Shown here in pieces: positions 10,507 through 21,708 of a stretch of 64,000 bases of DNA. A program made the position numbers and the translations under genes. How positions within the stretch are numbered: position 1 is the stretch's first letter; every line of letters begins with the position of its first letter. Origin of the DNA: Adiantum capillus-veneris (taxonomy: Eukaryota; Streptophyta; Polypodiopsida; Polypodiales; Pteridaceae); NCBI GenBank assembly GCA_014529385.2, contig CM043944.1, positions 75,143,884 through 75,207,883 of the forward strand, given 5' to 3'. The notes under the pieces are model-generated. The model had not been told where the DNA came from, did not search any database, and saw only the letters and a program-made list of their open reading frames with translations.

Positions 10507-11553
10507 ATGGCTGGATCACAGGACACTGCTCTTTACAATATCAAGAAGCTGGATGGAACCAATTTCCCATTGTGGAAGAAGCAGATTTGGCACGTGTTGG
10601 TACAAAAGAAGCAGATAAAACCTATAAAGCTCAAGGGGATAAAACCAGAAGATATGGACGCAGATGAATGGAGCGAAATGGATGAATTGGCACTTTCTAC
10701 CATTATGCTGACTTTGGCAGAAAGCGTTTACTTCAATGTAGCAGACGAGATGTCGGCTTATCAAGCATGGATAAAGCTGAGTGATCTTTATGAGAAGCAG
10801 AGTGCAGCTTCACAGGTATACTGGCTTAAGAAGCTTGTTGACTTGAAGATGAAAGAAGGGACACCTATGTCCAATCATCTGAATGAATTCAACACCATCT
10901 ACAATCAGTTGTCAGCTCAAGGTGTCAAGTTTGATGAACCTGTTAGAGCTATGTTCCTGTTGATCACATTGCTGGAAAGTTGGGACACTTTTCGCACAGC
11001 TTTGAGTAATTCTGCACCTCCAGATGGTTTGAACATAGCAGGTGTAGAAGGAAGTCTGCTTACTGAAGAAACCAATAGAAAGACAATGGACAAAGGCAAA
11101 GGAACAGCCTTAGTTGTCAGGGGAAGGACCAAAGAAAAGTACAAAGGTGGAAAGAGGAATCAGTCTCGTAGCAAGTCCCACAGTGCTAAAGGCAAGAGTG
11201 ACATAGAATGCTACCATTGTGGCAAGAAGGGTCACATGAAAAGAGATTGCAGAGAATGGAAAGCAGAAAAAGGCAAAGAGAAAGCTGAAGACCATGGTGA
11301 GAAGAACAAGTCCTCAGTGAAGATTCAAGAAATAAATGTGACAAACACTGTTGCAGAGGATGACAGTCTAGTGTCAGGAGACATATACTTCTTGAAGAAT
11401 ACAATGGACTCAGCTCTTCTTAAAGCATCTGATGGAAATGCACTGAGTGGCTGGATTATAGACTCAGGGGCATCACTTCATGTGTCTCCAAACAAGGAGT
11501 GGTTTACCTCTTATGCGACCACTAAAGATCGTGTTCGGCTAGGCAATGGGTAG
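10507..11553 (+). CDS. Copia-2 Gag and protease N-terminus, ends at an in-frame TAG
   Basis: 348 codons from an ATG that follows the leader. Residues 1-190 are a copia Gag (UBN2-type region: LDGTNFPLWKKQI near the start, TPMSNHLNEFNTIYNQL further on). A basic linker leads to a zinc knuckle CYHCGKKGHMKRDC (first Cys at residue 235). The retropepsin active site DSGAS is at residues 319-323. The frame stops at TAG 11551-11553 inside the protease. The sister element Copia-4 has CAG at that place, so this is a nonsense mutation and not a gag/pol boundary stop. Confidence 0.88.
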   Translation: MAGSQDTALYNIKKLDGTNFPLWKKQIWHVLVQKKQIKPIKLKGIKPEDMDADEWSEMDELALSTIMLTLAESVYFNVADEMSAYQAWIKLSDLYEKQSAASQVYWLKKLVDLKMKEGTPMSNHLNEFNTIYNQLSAQGVKFDEPVRAMFLLITLLESWDTFRTALSNSAPPDGLNIAGVEGSLLTEETNRKTMDKGKGTALVVRGRTKEKYKGGKRNQSRSKSHSAKGKSDIECYHCGKKGHMKRDCREWKAEKGKEKAEDHGEKNKSSVKIQEINVTNTVAEDDSLVSGDIYFLKNTMDSALLKASDGNALSGWIIDSGASLHVSPNKEWFTSYATTKDRVRLGNG

Positions 11554-11586
11554 ACATGTGAGATCTTAGGTGTTGGAGATGTTCAA

Positions 11587-14487
11587 GTGAAGTTTCAGAA
11601 TGGCTCTTCTTTCACGCTGAAGAATGTGGGACATGTTCCCGCAATTACAAAGAGCTTGATCAGCACAGGTTTACTTGATGATGCTGGCTACGTCACCACT
11701 TTTGGACAGAACATGTGGAAGATATCCAAGGGTTCTATGACAGTAGCACATGGAGTAAAGTTTGGAGGACTTTACATGATTTATGTATCAAATGTCTCTA
11801 AAAATGTAATCAATGTAACCGAGCAGCCGAACGTTTCTTTGTGGCATAGCTGGTTAGGACATATGTCCAAGAAGGGAATGGAAATCTTGTCTCGTTCTGG
11901 TTATTTGCCTGGCTTTTCATTTAATGATTTTGAATTCTGTGAACATTGTCTGTATGGTAAGCAAACACAGCAGCCACATAAGCATAGAAGCAGTAGAAGA
12001 GATACACAGTTGGCACTTGTTCATAGTGATTTGTGTGGACCTATGCCTAACCTATCTCTAGGGGGAGCTTCTTACTTTATGACATTTATAGATGATTACT
12101 CGAGGAAAGTATGGGTTTACTTTCTCAAGCACAAGGATGAAGCGTTTAGTGTTTTCAAAACGTTTGTGACACTTGTGGAGAATCAGAGTGGCAAGAAGCT
12201 TAAATGCTTACGCACTGACAATGGTGGAGAGTACGTTTCAAAGGCCTTTCAGGACTTTTGTGAGTCAAAAGGTATAAAATGTGAACTTACTGCTCCTTAC
12301 AATCCTCCTCAAAATGGTGTTGCTGAGAGGATGAATACGACCATACAAGAGAAGGTCAGAAGTATGTTGTCTAATGCACAGTTGCCAAATGGGTTTTGGG
12401 CTGAAGCTGTATCAATAGCTGTTCATCTTATAAATAGATCTCCTAGCAAGGTTTTGCAGAAGGATTTAGTGGCAGAGATGGTATGGTCAGGCAAGGTGCC
12501 CTCATACAAGCATCTCAGAGTCTTTGGCTGTGAGGCATATACTCACGTTGCAAAGGAATTTAGGAACAAACTTGAGCCAAAGAGTAGAAAGTGCATCTTT
12601 CTAGGCTATGGTAATTCTGGTGAGATGGGGTACAGACTTTGGGATCCCGAATCCAGAAAGGTTATCCGTAGCAATGATGTTCACTTTAATGAAGCCAAAT
12701 ATCATTCTAAACCAGAGAAAGTTGAGGAGATTAGAAGAGTTGTCTTCCAAGAAGATGGACCTGCACGTGCAAGACAAAATGTCAGGGCTCAAGAGGAGCA
12801 AGGACAGGATAGATTGGAACCACAGGTTGTGGCTGAGCCTGAGCCACCTATTGTGCATAGATTTGGACGTCTCACGCGACCTCCTGATAGGTTTGTTCCA
12901 TCTATGAACTATGTCATGTTGGCTGATTGCAATGAGCCTTCATGTTACAAGGAAGCAGTGCAAATGAAGGACTCCAAGAATTGGCAATTGGCCATGCAGT
13001 CAGAGATGACCGCTCTACATAAAAACCAGACATGGAAGCTAGTTAAATTACCACGGGGCAAAAAGGCTCTACCCTATAAATGGGTTTATAGGTATAAGAT
13101 CACCGCTCATGATAGTCAGCCAAAGTACAAAGCAAGGCTTGTTGCCAAGGGCTTTAAGCAAGAACAAGGCATTGACTTTGATGAAGTCTTCTCTCCGGTG
13201 GTCAAAATGACTACATTGAGATGCTTTCTTGCATTGGTTGCCATATTAGATTTGGTGTTGCACCAAATGGATGTCAAGACAGCGTTCTTGCATGGTGATT
13301 TAGATGTGGAAATTTACATGCAGCAGCCAGAAGGGTTTGTTGAGAAAGGCAAGGAAGATTGGGTATGCCAGTTGTTAAAGAGTCTTTATGGCTTAAAACA
13401 ATCACCGAGGGCATGGTACCATAAATTCCACAAGTTTATGCTTTCTCAAGGCTACAAACGTAGTGAGTTCGATCACTGTCTATATACAAAGAAAGCTACG
13501 GATGGTAGTTGGTTGATCCTTATTTTGTATGTGGATGACATGTTGATTGCTGGCAAGCACTTGGAAGAAATTTCAGCTTTGAAGTCAAAGATGGCAAAAT
13601 CGTTTGACATGAAATACATGGGTGAGGCAAGTCATATACTTGGTATGCGCATTGAGAGAGACAGATCAAAGAAGTTGATTTGGTTATCTCAAACAGAGTA
13701 TATTGACAAGGTTTTGCAACGTTTCAATATGGAGAAGGGAAAGGCATTGAGTGTTCCATTGCCACCATATGTGAAGCTTAGCAAACAAGATTGTCCTGTG
13801 TCTGAGGAAGAACAGGCTGAAATGGATAAGATTCCATTTGCGTCTGCAGTGGGTAGTTTGATGTGTGCAATGATTGCTACTCGCCCAGACATTGCATTTG
13901 TAGTGGGAGTAGTAAGTCGATACATGTCAAACCCAGGCAAGAAACATTGGGAGGCAGTGAAAGGAATATTAAGATACCTGAAAGCTACAAAGAGTATGCG
14001 TATATGCTATGGGAATCAGGAGCTAAGTGTAAAGGGTTTTACAGACTCAGATTATGCAGGTGACTTAGACAACCGAAGGTCTACGTCAGGGTATGTCTTT
14101 GCATTGGCTGGTGGAGCAGTATCATGGCGTTCTAGATTACAAGATTGTGTTACTCAGTCTACTACAGAGGCTGAATATGTTGCAGCATCAGAGGCATGCA
14201 AAGAATCAATTTGGATTAATCGACTAGTAACAGATTTGGGAATCAAAGAAGAGATGCCTGTGTTATATTGTGATAGTCAAAGTGCTATACAATTGGCTCG
14301 CAATCTAGTTTATCACTCAAAGACAAAGCATGTGGTTGTGAAGTATCATTTCATCAGGGAAATGCTCGAGGATAAGCAACTTCAGCTTGTCAAAGTTCAC
14401 ACCACAGAAAATCCTGTTGATCAACTTACAAAAGGACTTCCCTCAGAGAGCTTTGAGCATTTTCGCAAGGAGTTAGGTGTAGGGTAG
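11587..14487 (+). CDS. Copia-2 Pol: protease end, integrase, RT, RNase H
   Basis: 966 codons in the same frame as the Gag part, so one stop codon separates them. The pre-integrase zinc-binding region (LWHSWLGHMSKKGME...CEHCLYGKQ) precedes an integrase core with Asp148 (HSDLCGP), Asp211 (RTDNGGEY) and Glu247 (GVAERMN), spaced as in the copia D,D35E core. RT has KWVYRYK, MDVKTAFLHGDL, YGLKQSPRAWYHK and YVDD with the aspartates at 650-651. RNase H has DSDYAGD, TEAEYVA and YCDSQSAI, and ends in the usual copia tail (VDQLTKGLP). One residue to note is a Trp in the first HHCC motif (HSW), where the sister copy has Arg. No other break is visible. Confidence 0.92.
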   Translation: MKFQNGSSFTLKNVGHVPAITKSLISTGLLDDAGYVTTFGQNMWKISKGSMTVAHGVKFGGLYMIYVSNVSKNVINVTEQPNVSLWHSWLGHMSKKGMEILSRSGYLPGFSFNDFEFCEHCLYGKQTQQPHKHRSSRRDTQLALVHSDLCGPMPNLSLGGASYFMTFIDDYSRKVWVYFLKHKDEAFSVFKTFVTLVENQSGKKLKCLRTDNGGEYVSKAFQDFCESKGIKCELTAPYNPPQNGVAERMNTTIQEKVRSMLSNAQLPNGFWAEAVSIAVHLINRSPSKVLQKDLVAEMVWSGKVPSYKHLRVFGCEAYTHVAKEFRNKLEPKSRKCIFLGYGNSGEMGYRLWDPESRKVIRSNDVHFNEAKYHSKPEKVEEIRRVVFQEDGPARARQNVRAQEEQGQDRLEPQVVAEPEPPIVHRFGRLTRPPDRFVPSMNYVMLADCNEPSCYKEAVQMKDSKNWQLAMQSEMTALHKNQTWKLVKLPRGKKALPYKWVYRYKITAHDSQPKYKARLVAKGFKQEQGIDFDEVFSPVVKMTTLRCFLALVAILDLVLHQMDVKTAFLHGDLDVEIYMQQPEGFVEKGKEDWVCQLLKSLYGLKQSPRAWYHKFHKFMLSQGYKRSEFDHCLYTKKATDGSWLILILYVDDMLIAGKHLEEISALKSKMAKSFDMKYMGEASHILGMRIERDRSKKLIWLSQTEYIDKVLQRFNMEKGKALSVPLPPYVKLSKQDCPVSEEEQAEMDKIPFASAVGSLMCAMIATRPDIAFVVGVVSRYMSNPGKKHWEAVKGILRYLKATKSMRICYGNQELSVKGFTDSDYAGDLDNRRSTSGYVFALAGGAVSWRSRLQDCVTQSTTEAEYVAASEACKESIWINRLVTDLGIKEEMPVLYCDSQSAIQLARNLVYHSKTKHVVVKYHFIREMLEDKQLQLVKVHTTENPVDQLTKGLPSESFEHFRKELGVG

Positions 14488-14564
14488 TACATCACTTCTC
14501 TACATCTCTTGTATATTAGCTTGTATAGTAGCTTCTCTCACACTTAAAGTACCACATTGGACTT

Positions 14565-14576
14565 TAAGTGGGAGGT
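14565..14576 (+). other. Copia-2 polypurine tract
   Basis: AAGTGGGAGGT lies directly before the 3' LTR at 14577. The same tract precedes the Copia-4 3' LTR, with one change. Confidence 0.75.
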
Positions 14577-14768
14577 TGTTGGGGTATAAAGCCCAATGTG
14601 GTCGCCCAAGTAAGTGGGCGGGCCGCCAGGTATGTACACATATTCTTTTGTTAAAACCTAATAAGAACTCACTATGCTCTACACATTACAGTAGAGCGAG
14701 TTCACCATATCATCGTGCTCTTCTTCTCGCACTCTCTCTCGCGTCACACTTCCGCTCGTACTCCTTCA
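14577..14768 (+). repeat. Copia-2 3' LTR
   Basis: 192 bp, about 97% identical to 9220-9409, followed by the duplication GGAAG. Confidence 0.93.
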
Positions 14769-14920
14769 GGAAGGAGCATACCTGGGGTGGAAGAAATGAC
14801 GATTAAACACAATTAAGATATCTTAAGTATAGCATATAGATAGGAATGGACAAAAAGCCACATGAATATAATATATATTATAAAACAGAGCAAAATTGTT
14901 TAAATACAATGTTTATGGCT

Positions 14921-16349
14921 TTAAGAGGTCTCTCTCTCATCCTCGCATAGCTCAGCATAACTCCCTATGTCTATATAGAGCTCTCTGTTTAGGCACATGT
15001 CCTCTGTTTCATTTTGTAGATCCTCTGCATGCACCCCATAGAGAGTAGCATCTTGATGCTCGTCTGGCACCACCTCAATGGCTTCTGACTGAGCATCTTC
15101 TCTGATCTCTTCCATTGATTCCGCTGTGATTGGCACATGGTAGCCCTCATACGTCCGTGCACTATGATGGGCTACCACTATGACGTACCACCAATTTGAT
15201 GCAGACTTTGTAGGATGAAATATCACCTGCTAGAGCCACATAACTTACATGGAGCTTCCAAGCACATAACTTCTAAAATTGGATGTTAAATATTTACAGA
15301 ATTACTTGTTCACAATGCTCGGGTAGTACAAAAGTGTCTCTTAGGTCGGTCCATTTTTTAGTTGAATCCACGTCAAGGAAACCAGACTCTCCTCTGCGCA
15401 CATTAGCATTGCGACCCTCCATGTTTATATTGAACCATTGCACGTCGAACAAGTCGAAAAAAAATCCTCTATAATCGATCCTCAAAATATCTTGTAGCGT
15501 GCCAAAGTAAGTGAGTTCCACCACCACGGGATCTAGATTTGAGTACCATCGTCAACTAGATTGTTCAAATTTTGCCATGATTCCACAATCTTGTGTAAAA
15601 CGCTTTTTGTCGATCCGTTCCACCCTAAAATGTTGACCTTTACACAATGGCGCTGTTGTGTATGACTTATACTAAAACCAACAAAGATTATGAGTGGCAT
15701 GAGTTCAAACATCTAGAAAGTCGCTAGTTGTACATTGCAAACTTACTTTGGTCGCGCAACCCCGAGAGTACTCCCACTCCTCCTCAGTCACTTCTTCACC
15801 GCACTGTTGTGCGCTTTTCAATTGGTTGTGCAACCATCTTAAGCTCATGAATGTTGGTAGGCTCCAGACCTGCCGGATAATACATCGGCGGTCGTCTTCC
15901 TTGTCTCCACTCGATTCGTGCCCTTTGTTGCTCTTGCTTTGCATCCTCATATTGTGAAATCCACTTTTTCATCATTGGATTGTGAAGCATGCAAACACGG
16001 TTGATTTTAGCCTCTAGATCTTCCGTCATCTTCTTCTCAACACCGAGAATGCACATGAAAATCCCAAATATGTGCTCATCATCTATGGTTCGCCATAGCA
16101 TGTCTCGGGCTTTATCAAATCCGTCTAGCCACTCTCCAATGTAAACTAGGGACTCTGATACCAGCCGTTATAATTGGCAACAACTCAATCTATAATAGAT
16201 GGATCAAACTTGCCAAATTTGTGAACGTGATGCAAAGAAACGTGTCTTGCCCGTCGCATAGCATGGTTGCATTGATTACAAGGACATAAGATCCTTGTTG
16301 AGAGATAGTTGTTTCTGTTGGACGGCCCCACATCCTCGTCACTACTCAT
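14921..16349 (-). pseudogene. CACTA TnpD-type transposase relic lacking the catalytic core
   Basis: Minus strand, about four exons. Exon 1 (16349-16185) starts MSSDEDVGPSNRNN and has a zinc-binding LCPCNQCNH motif like the N-terminal transposase-associated domain, ending in a stop. Exon 2 (about 16145-15747; one frameshift near 15800) is polar and helical. Exon 3 (15665-15306) contains VELTYFGTLQDILRIDYRGF...FDVQWFNIN, like the DUF4216 region near the C-terminus of plant TnpD proteins. Exon 4 (15226-14921) starts with FHPTKSASNWWYVIV and ends in an acidic tail. GTAAGT, GTAATT and AG signals flank the exon borders. The central transposase domain, several hundred residues in the family, is absent, so the copy cannot be autonomous. 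Confidence 0.65.
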
Positions 16350-16412
16350 AATGAATGTAAAAACCTTATAACCTGGACATAAATTTAATCTTCTATTGGC
16401 ATCCTCTGTGTT

Positions 16413-16471
<59 letters not shown>

Positions 16472-17049
16472 TTCACATTGTAAACTACCTCATATTCTCT
16501 AGTCATGTCCGATCGGTCTAGAGGTGCACGGAGATCAGAATCACCGGGTTATAATCTCGTCTTTATTGGTCAATGCCTATATTTGTGGGTACGAGAAATC
16601 TACACACCCACGTCTACATGACAGTGTATGTAGTGGAGAAAACCCCCTTGCCTCTTCTCTAGTTGTAGCAATTCACAGCATCTTAACATCTCTTCACAGC
16701 AGATCCTTGTTCGAGGGATTACTTAGCACATTACATGTTGGCCTCCAATCTGAGTATCATGCCATTGAAAGCTTTCCAACTTAAGGTCGCATTTGTAGAG
16801 AGGAAGAGAGGGATCACCGTTTGCCTAACTCTAATTTTATTTTTTTTTGTAATCCTGAAGGTAGAATTCAATATAAAAACTACATCCAAAATCTAGTCTT
16901 AAATCTAACCTACTTGAACATATGGTGATTCTGAACTAATTGAACATGGTTAGTGGGTGAGTTAATAGGTGCCAGATTCTGATGGAAACATACATATTGT
17001 TGTGTACCTAGTGTTTGCTCTTGGGGAAAAGCCTTCATTGACATGCCCT
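16350..17049. other. CACTA interior, no gene; includes a (CT)n tract
   Basis: A (CT)n microsatellite lies at 16416-16468. The rest has no coding match. The plus-strand frame at 16524-16784 has no recognisable motif. Confidence 0.4.
16416..16468. repeat. (CT)n microsatellite
   Basis: About 53 bp of CT dinucleotide. Confidence 0.97.
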
Positions 17050-17590
17050 AAAATCCAACCTAAATCTAATCTTAAATCTAACATAAATCTAGATCTAATC
17101 TAATCTTAAACTCAACATAAACCTAAATATAATCTAATATTAAATCTAACCTAAACTTAAATGTAATCTAACTTAAATCTAAATCTAATCTAATCTTAAA
17201 TCTAACATAAATTTAAATTTAATCTAATCTTAAACTCAACATAAACCTAAATCTAATCTAATCTTAAATCCTAAACCTAAATGTAATCTAACTTAAATCT
17301 AACCTTGCTAATCTTAAATCTTGCCCTAATTTTAAATCTAACGTAAATCTAAATCTAACCTAATCTTAAACTCAACATAAAGTTAAATCTAACCTAAATC
17401 TAAATGTAATCTAACATAATCTTAAATCTAATTTAAATCTTAATCTGATCTTAAGTCTAACCTAATTTTAAATTTAGCATAAATTTTAAATATAACTTAA
17501 ATGTAATCTAACTTAATCTTAGATTTTAAACTAACCTAATCTTAAATATAATTTTAAATCTAACCTAACCATAAATCTTAATATAACATT
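17050..17590. repeat. Degenerate AATCTAA/TAAATC short-motif array
   Basis: More than 500 bp made of variants of CTAAATCTAATCTTAAATCTAACCTAAA, with 6-7-base words in many permutations. It resembles an eroded simple-repeat satellite. The CCTAAA/CTTAAA words recall the plant telomere repeat CCCTAAA, but no perfect telomere units are present. Confidence 0.8.
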
Positions 17591-17612
17591 TTATTTCATA
17601 TTTTTTCTACTT

Positions 17613-17615
<3 letters not shown>

Positions 17616-17675
<60 letters not shown>

Positions 17676-17725
17676 TTTTCTCCCCTTACCTCTCTCTTTT
17701 CGTCTTGTCTCCCACTCTCTCTCTT

Positions 17726-17798
<73 letters not shown>
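17616..17798. repeat. Two (CT)n microsatellites
   Basis: CT runs at 17616-17672 and about 17731-17798, separated by other pyrimidine-rich sequence. They sit immediately before the presumed 5' end of the LINE. Confidence 0.96.
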
Positions 17799-17800
<2 letters not shown>

Positions 17801-17967
17801 CCCTCGGCGATTTAGGTGATCTATAGCCTCAATTGAAGAGCACGAAGCCCTCTACGCATTGATGTAAAGACATAATTTTTCTGTGTAATGGAAGACTTTG
17901 TTGTAACAGCATCTCAGAACTGAAAAAACTGTCAAAACTTTTTGTTTTTGTTGCCGACTTGAAGGTA

Positions 17968-18159
17968 ATGTCAGACAAAACTCGCAAGGGTGGAAAATCC
18001 ACACTCGCCATGGAGAATGATGCAAAATCTCCAAGGAATTTGGATGCTAATCCAACCACATTGTCTACAACAACGGAAGCAACGATCATGGCTTACTTGA
18101 TTTCATTACAAGAAACCGTTGTCATGCATTTTTTGGATGAGTACAAAGGCCATAAATGA
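17968..18159 (+). pseudogene. LINE ORF1, N-terminal piece
   Basis: Starts MSDKTRKGGKSTLAMEND, a polar basic leader like plant L1 ORF1 proteins, and continues to LISLQETVV, where the frame runs into an insert. The placement is supported by the downstream ORF1 pieces in the same orientation, not by a domain match. Confidence 0.45.
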
Positions 18160-19323
18160 TGCCAAAAAAACTTGCTGACCACCCTCATGTATATATGTGT
18201 ACATAGTGCTTCCAGCTTTGAAAGTGTTTGTGTAAAAAACCAGTACAAAGGCTTGGTTTTGGTCAAGCTGTTGGTTGAGTTTTGCGTTGGTCGAGCTTTC
18301 AAAAAATAGTTTTTAATGAGCATTCCTAGCCGTGCTTGATAGCTTGCAAATCGGACTCCGACATCATGAGTTACACGCACTTGAAGTGGATGTTTTTTCA
18401 CTTAAAAAGTGGCGGTGGATGAGACGGCAAGTGGGCCGACTTGATGGTTTTTTTTAGCAATGACATGTTTAAAAATTTCTGGAGTTAGCCGGGGTAATAA
18501 GCTCCAAGACGTGCTTTACGGCGCTATATTTGGTGGTCGGGGTCACCCGCTACGCCTCCGAGAAAATGGCTCAGTTTGGGGGCAAAATAGAAATTTCAGG
18601 TTTGGACATGGGGAAGTTGGGGAGAGCATGCCATGTGGCAATGGACTAAACCCACATGTGAGGTTGAGGGGAAAGTGGAAGGTATATATACTAGAGGAGG
18701 ACTAGTCTATGGTGTACCAAATGGTGAAGGAATGCACTCAAGGCCTTGCAAGGAGGGCTTGTGGGCATTTTGGGGAGCTAGGGGCGTCATGTTGAGTTCC
18801 CACCAGCCTGGCCAGGCGCCTGGACTTAAATTTTGGTCCCCTGGACACTTTACCCACCTCCCCCTTGGTCAAAATCACCGACATGGAGCTTTCCTTTCCC
18901 AAAAAAGGCAAAAAATAGCCCAATTAAAAGGGGAAATGAGAGAGAAAGATGACGGCTGAGAAAAGGAAGAAGACTCCACTTCAATAAAGTGGAAAATGCA
19001 CCCATTATTTTAGATGCATTTTCTTGCACATCCTTTTTTGTTTACAGAGACTTGTTTTTTGGAGCTTTTGAGAGACCTTCCATCTTCAAAAGCTTGCAAT
19101 TCTCTCATCGGTTATCAGAATCAAGCATATGGATGCTCTACGGAGATCCTCATGACACAAGCTTCGTCTTCATGGTCTTGGTTTTCTAAAATTTTAGCCA
19201 TGGTTTGAGTTAGAGCTATTTCTCGCCCATCTTCACAAGGTGTTTTCTACCGTCATACAGGGTTTCTTTCCAACGGTGTGACTCGTGCAGAGCTATAGAG
19301 GTGCTTGTTTTCCTTGTCGTTTT
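18128..19323. other. Non-coding insert splitting LINE ORF1 (first)
   Basis: About 1.2 kb without coding potential between two ORF1 pieces. CATGC occurs at both edges (18123-18127 and 19324-19328) and may be a target-site duplication. It holds a TATA-like GGTATATATACTAG near 18681-18694, which suggests a solo LTR, but TG...CA ends are not evident, so the class is open. Confidence 0.4.
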
Positions 19324-19328
19324 CATGC

Positions 19329-20039
19329 TAACACCGTCAACAAGCAAGGTGAAGAGTTGCGTGCACTTGCAATGGAGAATGGCACTTTAAGAGTTCTTGT
19401 TGTGGAGGATGAGCACCTCAAGAAGGTTCTTGAAATGCAAACAACACGCTTGATGCATCTTGAGATGAAGTTCAAGAATGTAAACGCTCTCTTATTGACA
19501 TGAATGTATTGAAAGAGCACTTGAGCAAAGTTGAGAGTGATCATGTATTGGAAGAGGAAACAATAGATACAATACGACATGATGTATGTGAGATGAGAAA
19601 TGCATCCAAATCATGGGCTGATATATGTAAGGATAATGTGGTTTCTACATCTCCTATCACGCAAGCCGTTGTCCAAGCAAAGAATGTAGAGAATGTGGAC
19701 ACTCAAGAATTTCAAGAACGACAAAAACGCTCAAAGAACATCGTTAGTCGTGGAATCAAGGAGGAAAGCATGGAAACACCCCAATCTCTTGCGGTTCCTA
19801 CTTTTTGCTACACACTTTGGCATGTCAGGAATCATGGCTATGGTGCACATCGAGTTGGAAAACAAAGAGTCCCTCACTCGGGAGAAAGACCTATTGTATG
19901 TACCATGGCTGATGAGGTAAAGAGAAAGATCATCCTTCACAATGGTTGGATCTACCTCAAAGGAACGGGTTATAATGTATATGAGGATCGCACTCTTATG
20001 CAACAAAATATACGTCGTGTCATAATAATCAATATCTAA
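19329..20039 (+). pseudogene. LINE ORF1, coiled coil and RRM-like part
   Basis: A first frame to 19503 is helical and heptad-like (GEELRALAMENGTLRVLVVE, then EMQTTRLMHLEMKFKN). After a frame change at about 19500 the second frame continues the coiled coil and then reads RSKNIVSRGIKEE, AHRVGKQRV, RPIVCTMADEVKRKIILHNG and LKGTGYNVYEDRT. This order of blocks is typical of L1 ORF1p (RNA-binding chaperone with a non-canonical RRM and C-terminal domain). It breaks off at about 20035 at a second insert. Confidence 0.62.
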
Positions 20040-21590
20040 TTCTCCTAAATGATTTTCTCATGTTAAACTGATCATTTAATATGGGGAAGTGCCAGGGGAG
20101 AAAAAGCTAGAATATTGGTTAAGCTAGCAGACCGGCCACAATAGGGATCCAAAGGAGGGAAAATAGGGATCCAAAGGGGGGGGCCATCTGCAAAAGAGCC
20201 ATGTGAAACAATGGGCTAAAAAGACCCTAAGGTTCAGCCCATTAAGACTTCCAAAATGCTAAGGTTCCAAAATTCAAAGGTTATGTCCAAAGGTCAACCT
20301 TAAGGAATTGGATGCTTTGTGTGTGACCAAAAAAGTCTTTCATATCCCTACATAGGAGGGGGCGAGCCTAGCAAGTAGGGGATGAGAGAGAAAGCCACAC
20401 ACACACACACACACAAGCCCCCTTTACACAAAGGGAATGAAGGACACATGTCAGATGCCTAAGCTAGTTGCTCCCAAAGTGTGCTCAATTCCTATTGGAT
20501 GACCCTTGAAGTGGACCAATGAGAATTAGGCTAGAGTAAATTTAGCCTAATTAATTTTAAAACACTTAATAAAAAGAACCAATGAAAATTAAGTCTCCTG
20601 GATGATTATTGGACAGCCCGTGAAGGGGTCCAATAGGAATTGAGCAGCCCAATGGGCTACTTAATTCCTATTGGTTAGAATGGGGAAAGGTCAAATGGGG
20701 ATTTAATTCATTTAAATCAATTAAGTTTAATTGATTAAGCTCTCACAAAAGGGGAAAGGGGGACACATGTCAGAAGGCTATCACTTATGCTGCTTAATAG
20801 CCATTGGCTTGACTTGGGGAGGTCCAATGGGGGAAAAGCAAGAGGGCTCGCCCAAGAGAGAGAGGGGGCTGATTTTTGGCAAGGCATTATCACACACACA
20901 CTCACACAATCTCATGTATGAAGAAAGAGAAGACTATCTCTTCCCAAGCTTTAATGGAGAGCTCATCACCTACTCCAAGCTTGTGAGATAGAAGCCTACA
21001 TCGACACAATCTTGGCATGTGGATGCAAATCCAACCAAGATCCAAGCTTCAATGCATGCTCATCTCCTCTACCATGCTAATTACTAAGCTAAGCTATGCT
21101 AATATGAGTGATTATGTGAGGAGATGTACATCTTTCTTGTAAGATACTCCTTCTTCCTCTCAATCCACTCTCATACCCTGCTAGCTCTCACCATCTTCGA
21201 AGGTGTGTGAGGTCTTGGGTCTGAGAACGGGGATAATTAAAGTTGTGTTTGCTAAGTGTTTTGCTTAGTGCATGAAGCTTTCATCTTCATTGCACTAGCT
21301 AGTCTTGAAGGAACACAAAGAATTGTATTGTACAATGTCTCTCTTGATGAGAGAAACCATAATACAAAGCCTTTTGGAGGGGGGACCGGCTCCATGCAAA
21401 TCCGGTCCTCAACTGTTGTCAATAGCTTAATTTCTCTCTCTTTTGAAAGTATTGTTGATGCTATCTAACTAAGTGTTATGCTTTTTTGTTGCTCTCTCCA
21501 CCCAAGCACTCTTGTAATTCTCATTAGGAATCTATTCTAATGAAATGCCCACTATGTTCATGCTAATTTTTGCTACACACAAGTTATTAG
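20040..21590. other. Non-coding insert splitting LINE ORF1 (second)
   Basis: About 1.5 kb without a gene. It contains repeated CCAATGRGAATTARG-like words (20515-20690) and a CACACA tract near 20397-20414. CATTTAAT at about 20073 and ATTAAATG at about 21594 are inverted relative to each other and may mark the ends. It resembles a solo LTR or a non-autonomous DNA element, but I could not define a duplication. Confidence 0.4.
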
Positions 21591-21702
21591 GCCATTAAAT
21601 GTTACACGTCGCAAAGCATATGAGGAAAGAAGAAAGAAGGTTAAGGTATCATCTCAAGAAGAAAAGCCAGTTGAGGAGGATGCAAGTCCACCCAACAAAT
21701 AG
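21591..21702 (+). pseudogene. LINE ORF1, C-terminal end
   Basis: In one frame VTRRKAYEERRKKVKVSSQE continues to EEDASPPNK and a stop, just ahead of ORF2. This fits the basic C-terminus of ORF1p after the second insert. Confidence 0.5.
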
Positions 21703-21708
21703 GGACAC

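Larger units (their letters stand above)
9220..14768 (+). mobile_element. Copia-2: nearly intact Ty1/copia element
   Basis: LTRs at 9220-9409 (190 bp) and 14577-14768 (192 bp) start TGTTGGGGTATAAAG and end CTCCTTCA, with about six differences. The target-site duplication is GGAAG (9215-9219 and 14769-14773). The primer-binding site has one mismatch to the usual TGGTATCAGAGC. A leader of about 1.1 kb precedes a gag-pol frame (10507-14487) with a single internal stop. It is the same family as Copia-4. It is inserted in the CACTA element downstream of the TnpD-like gene. Confidence 0.95.

Noticed and set aside
11551-11553. Programmed readthrough stop between gag and pol in Copia-2
   Set aside because: The stop lies about 30 codons after the protease active site, not at the gag/pol border, and the sister copy has CAG there.
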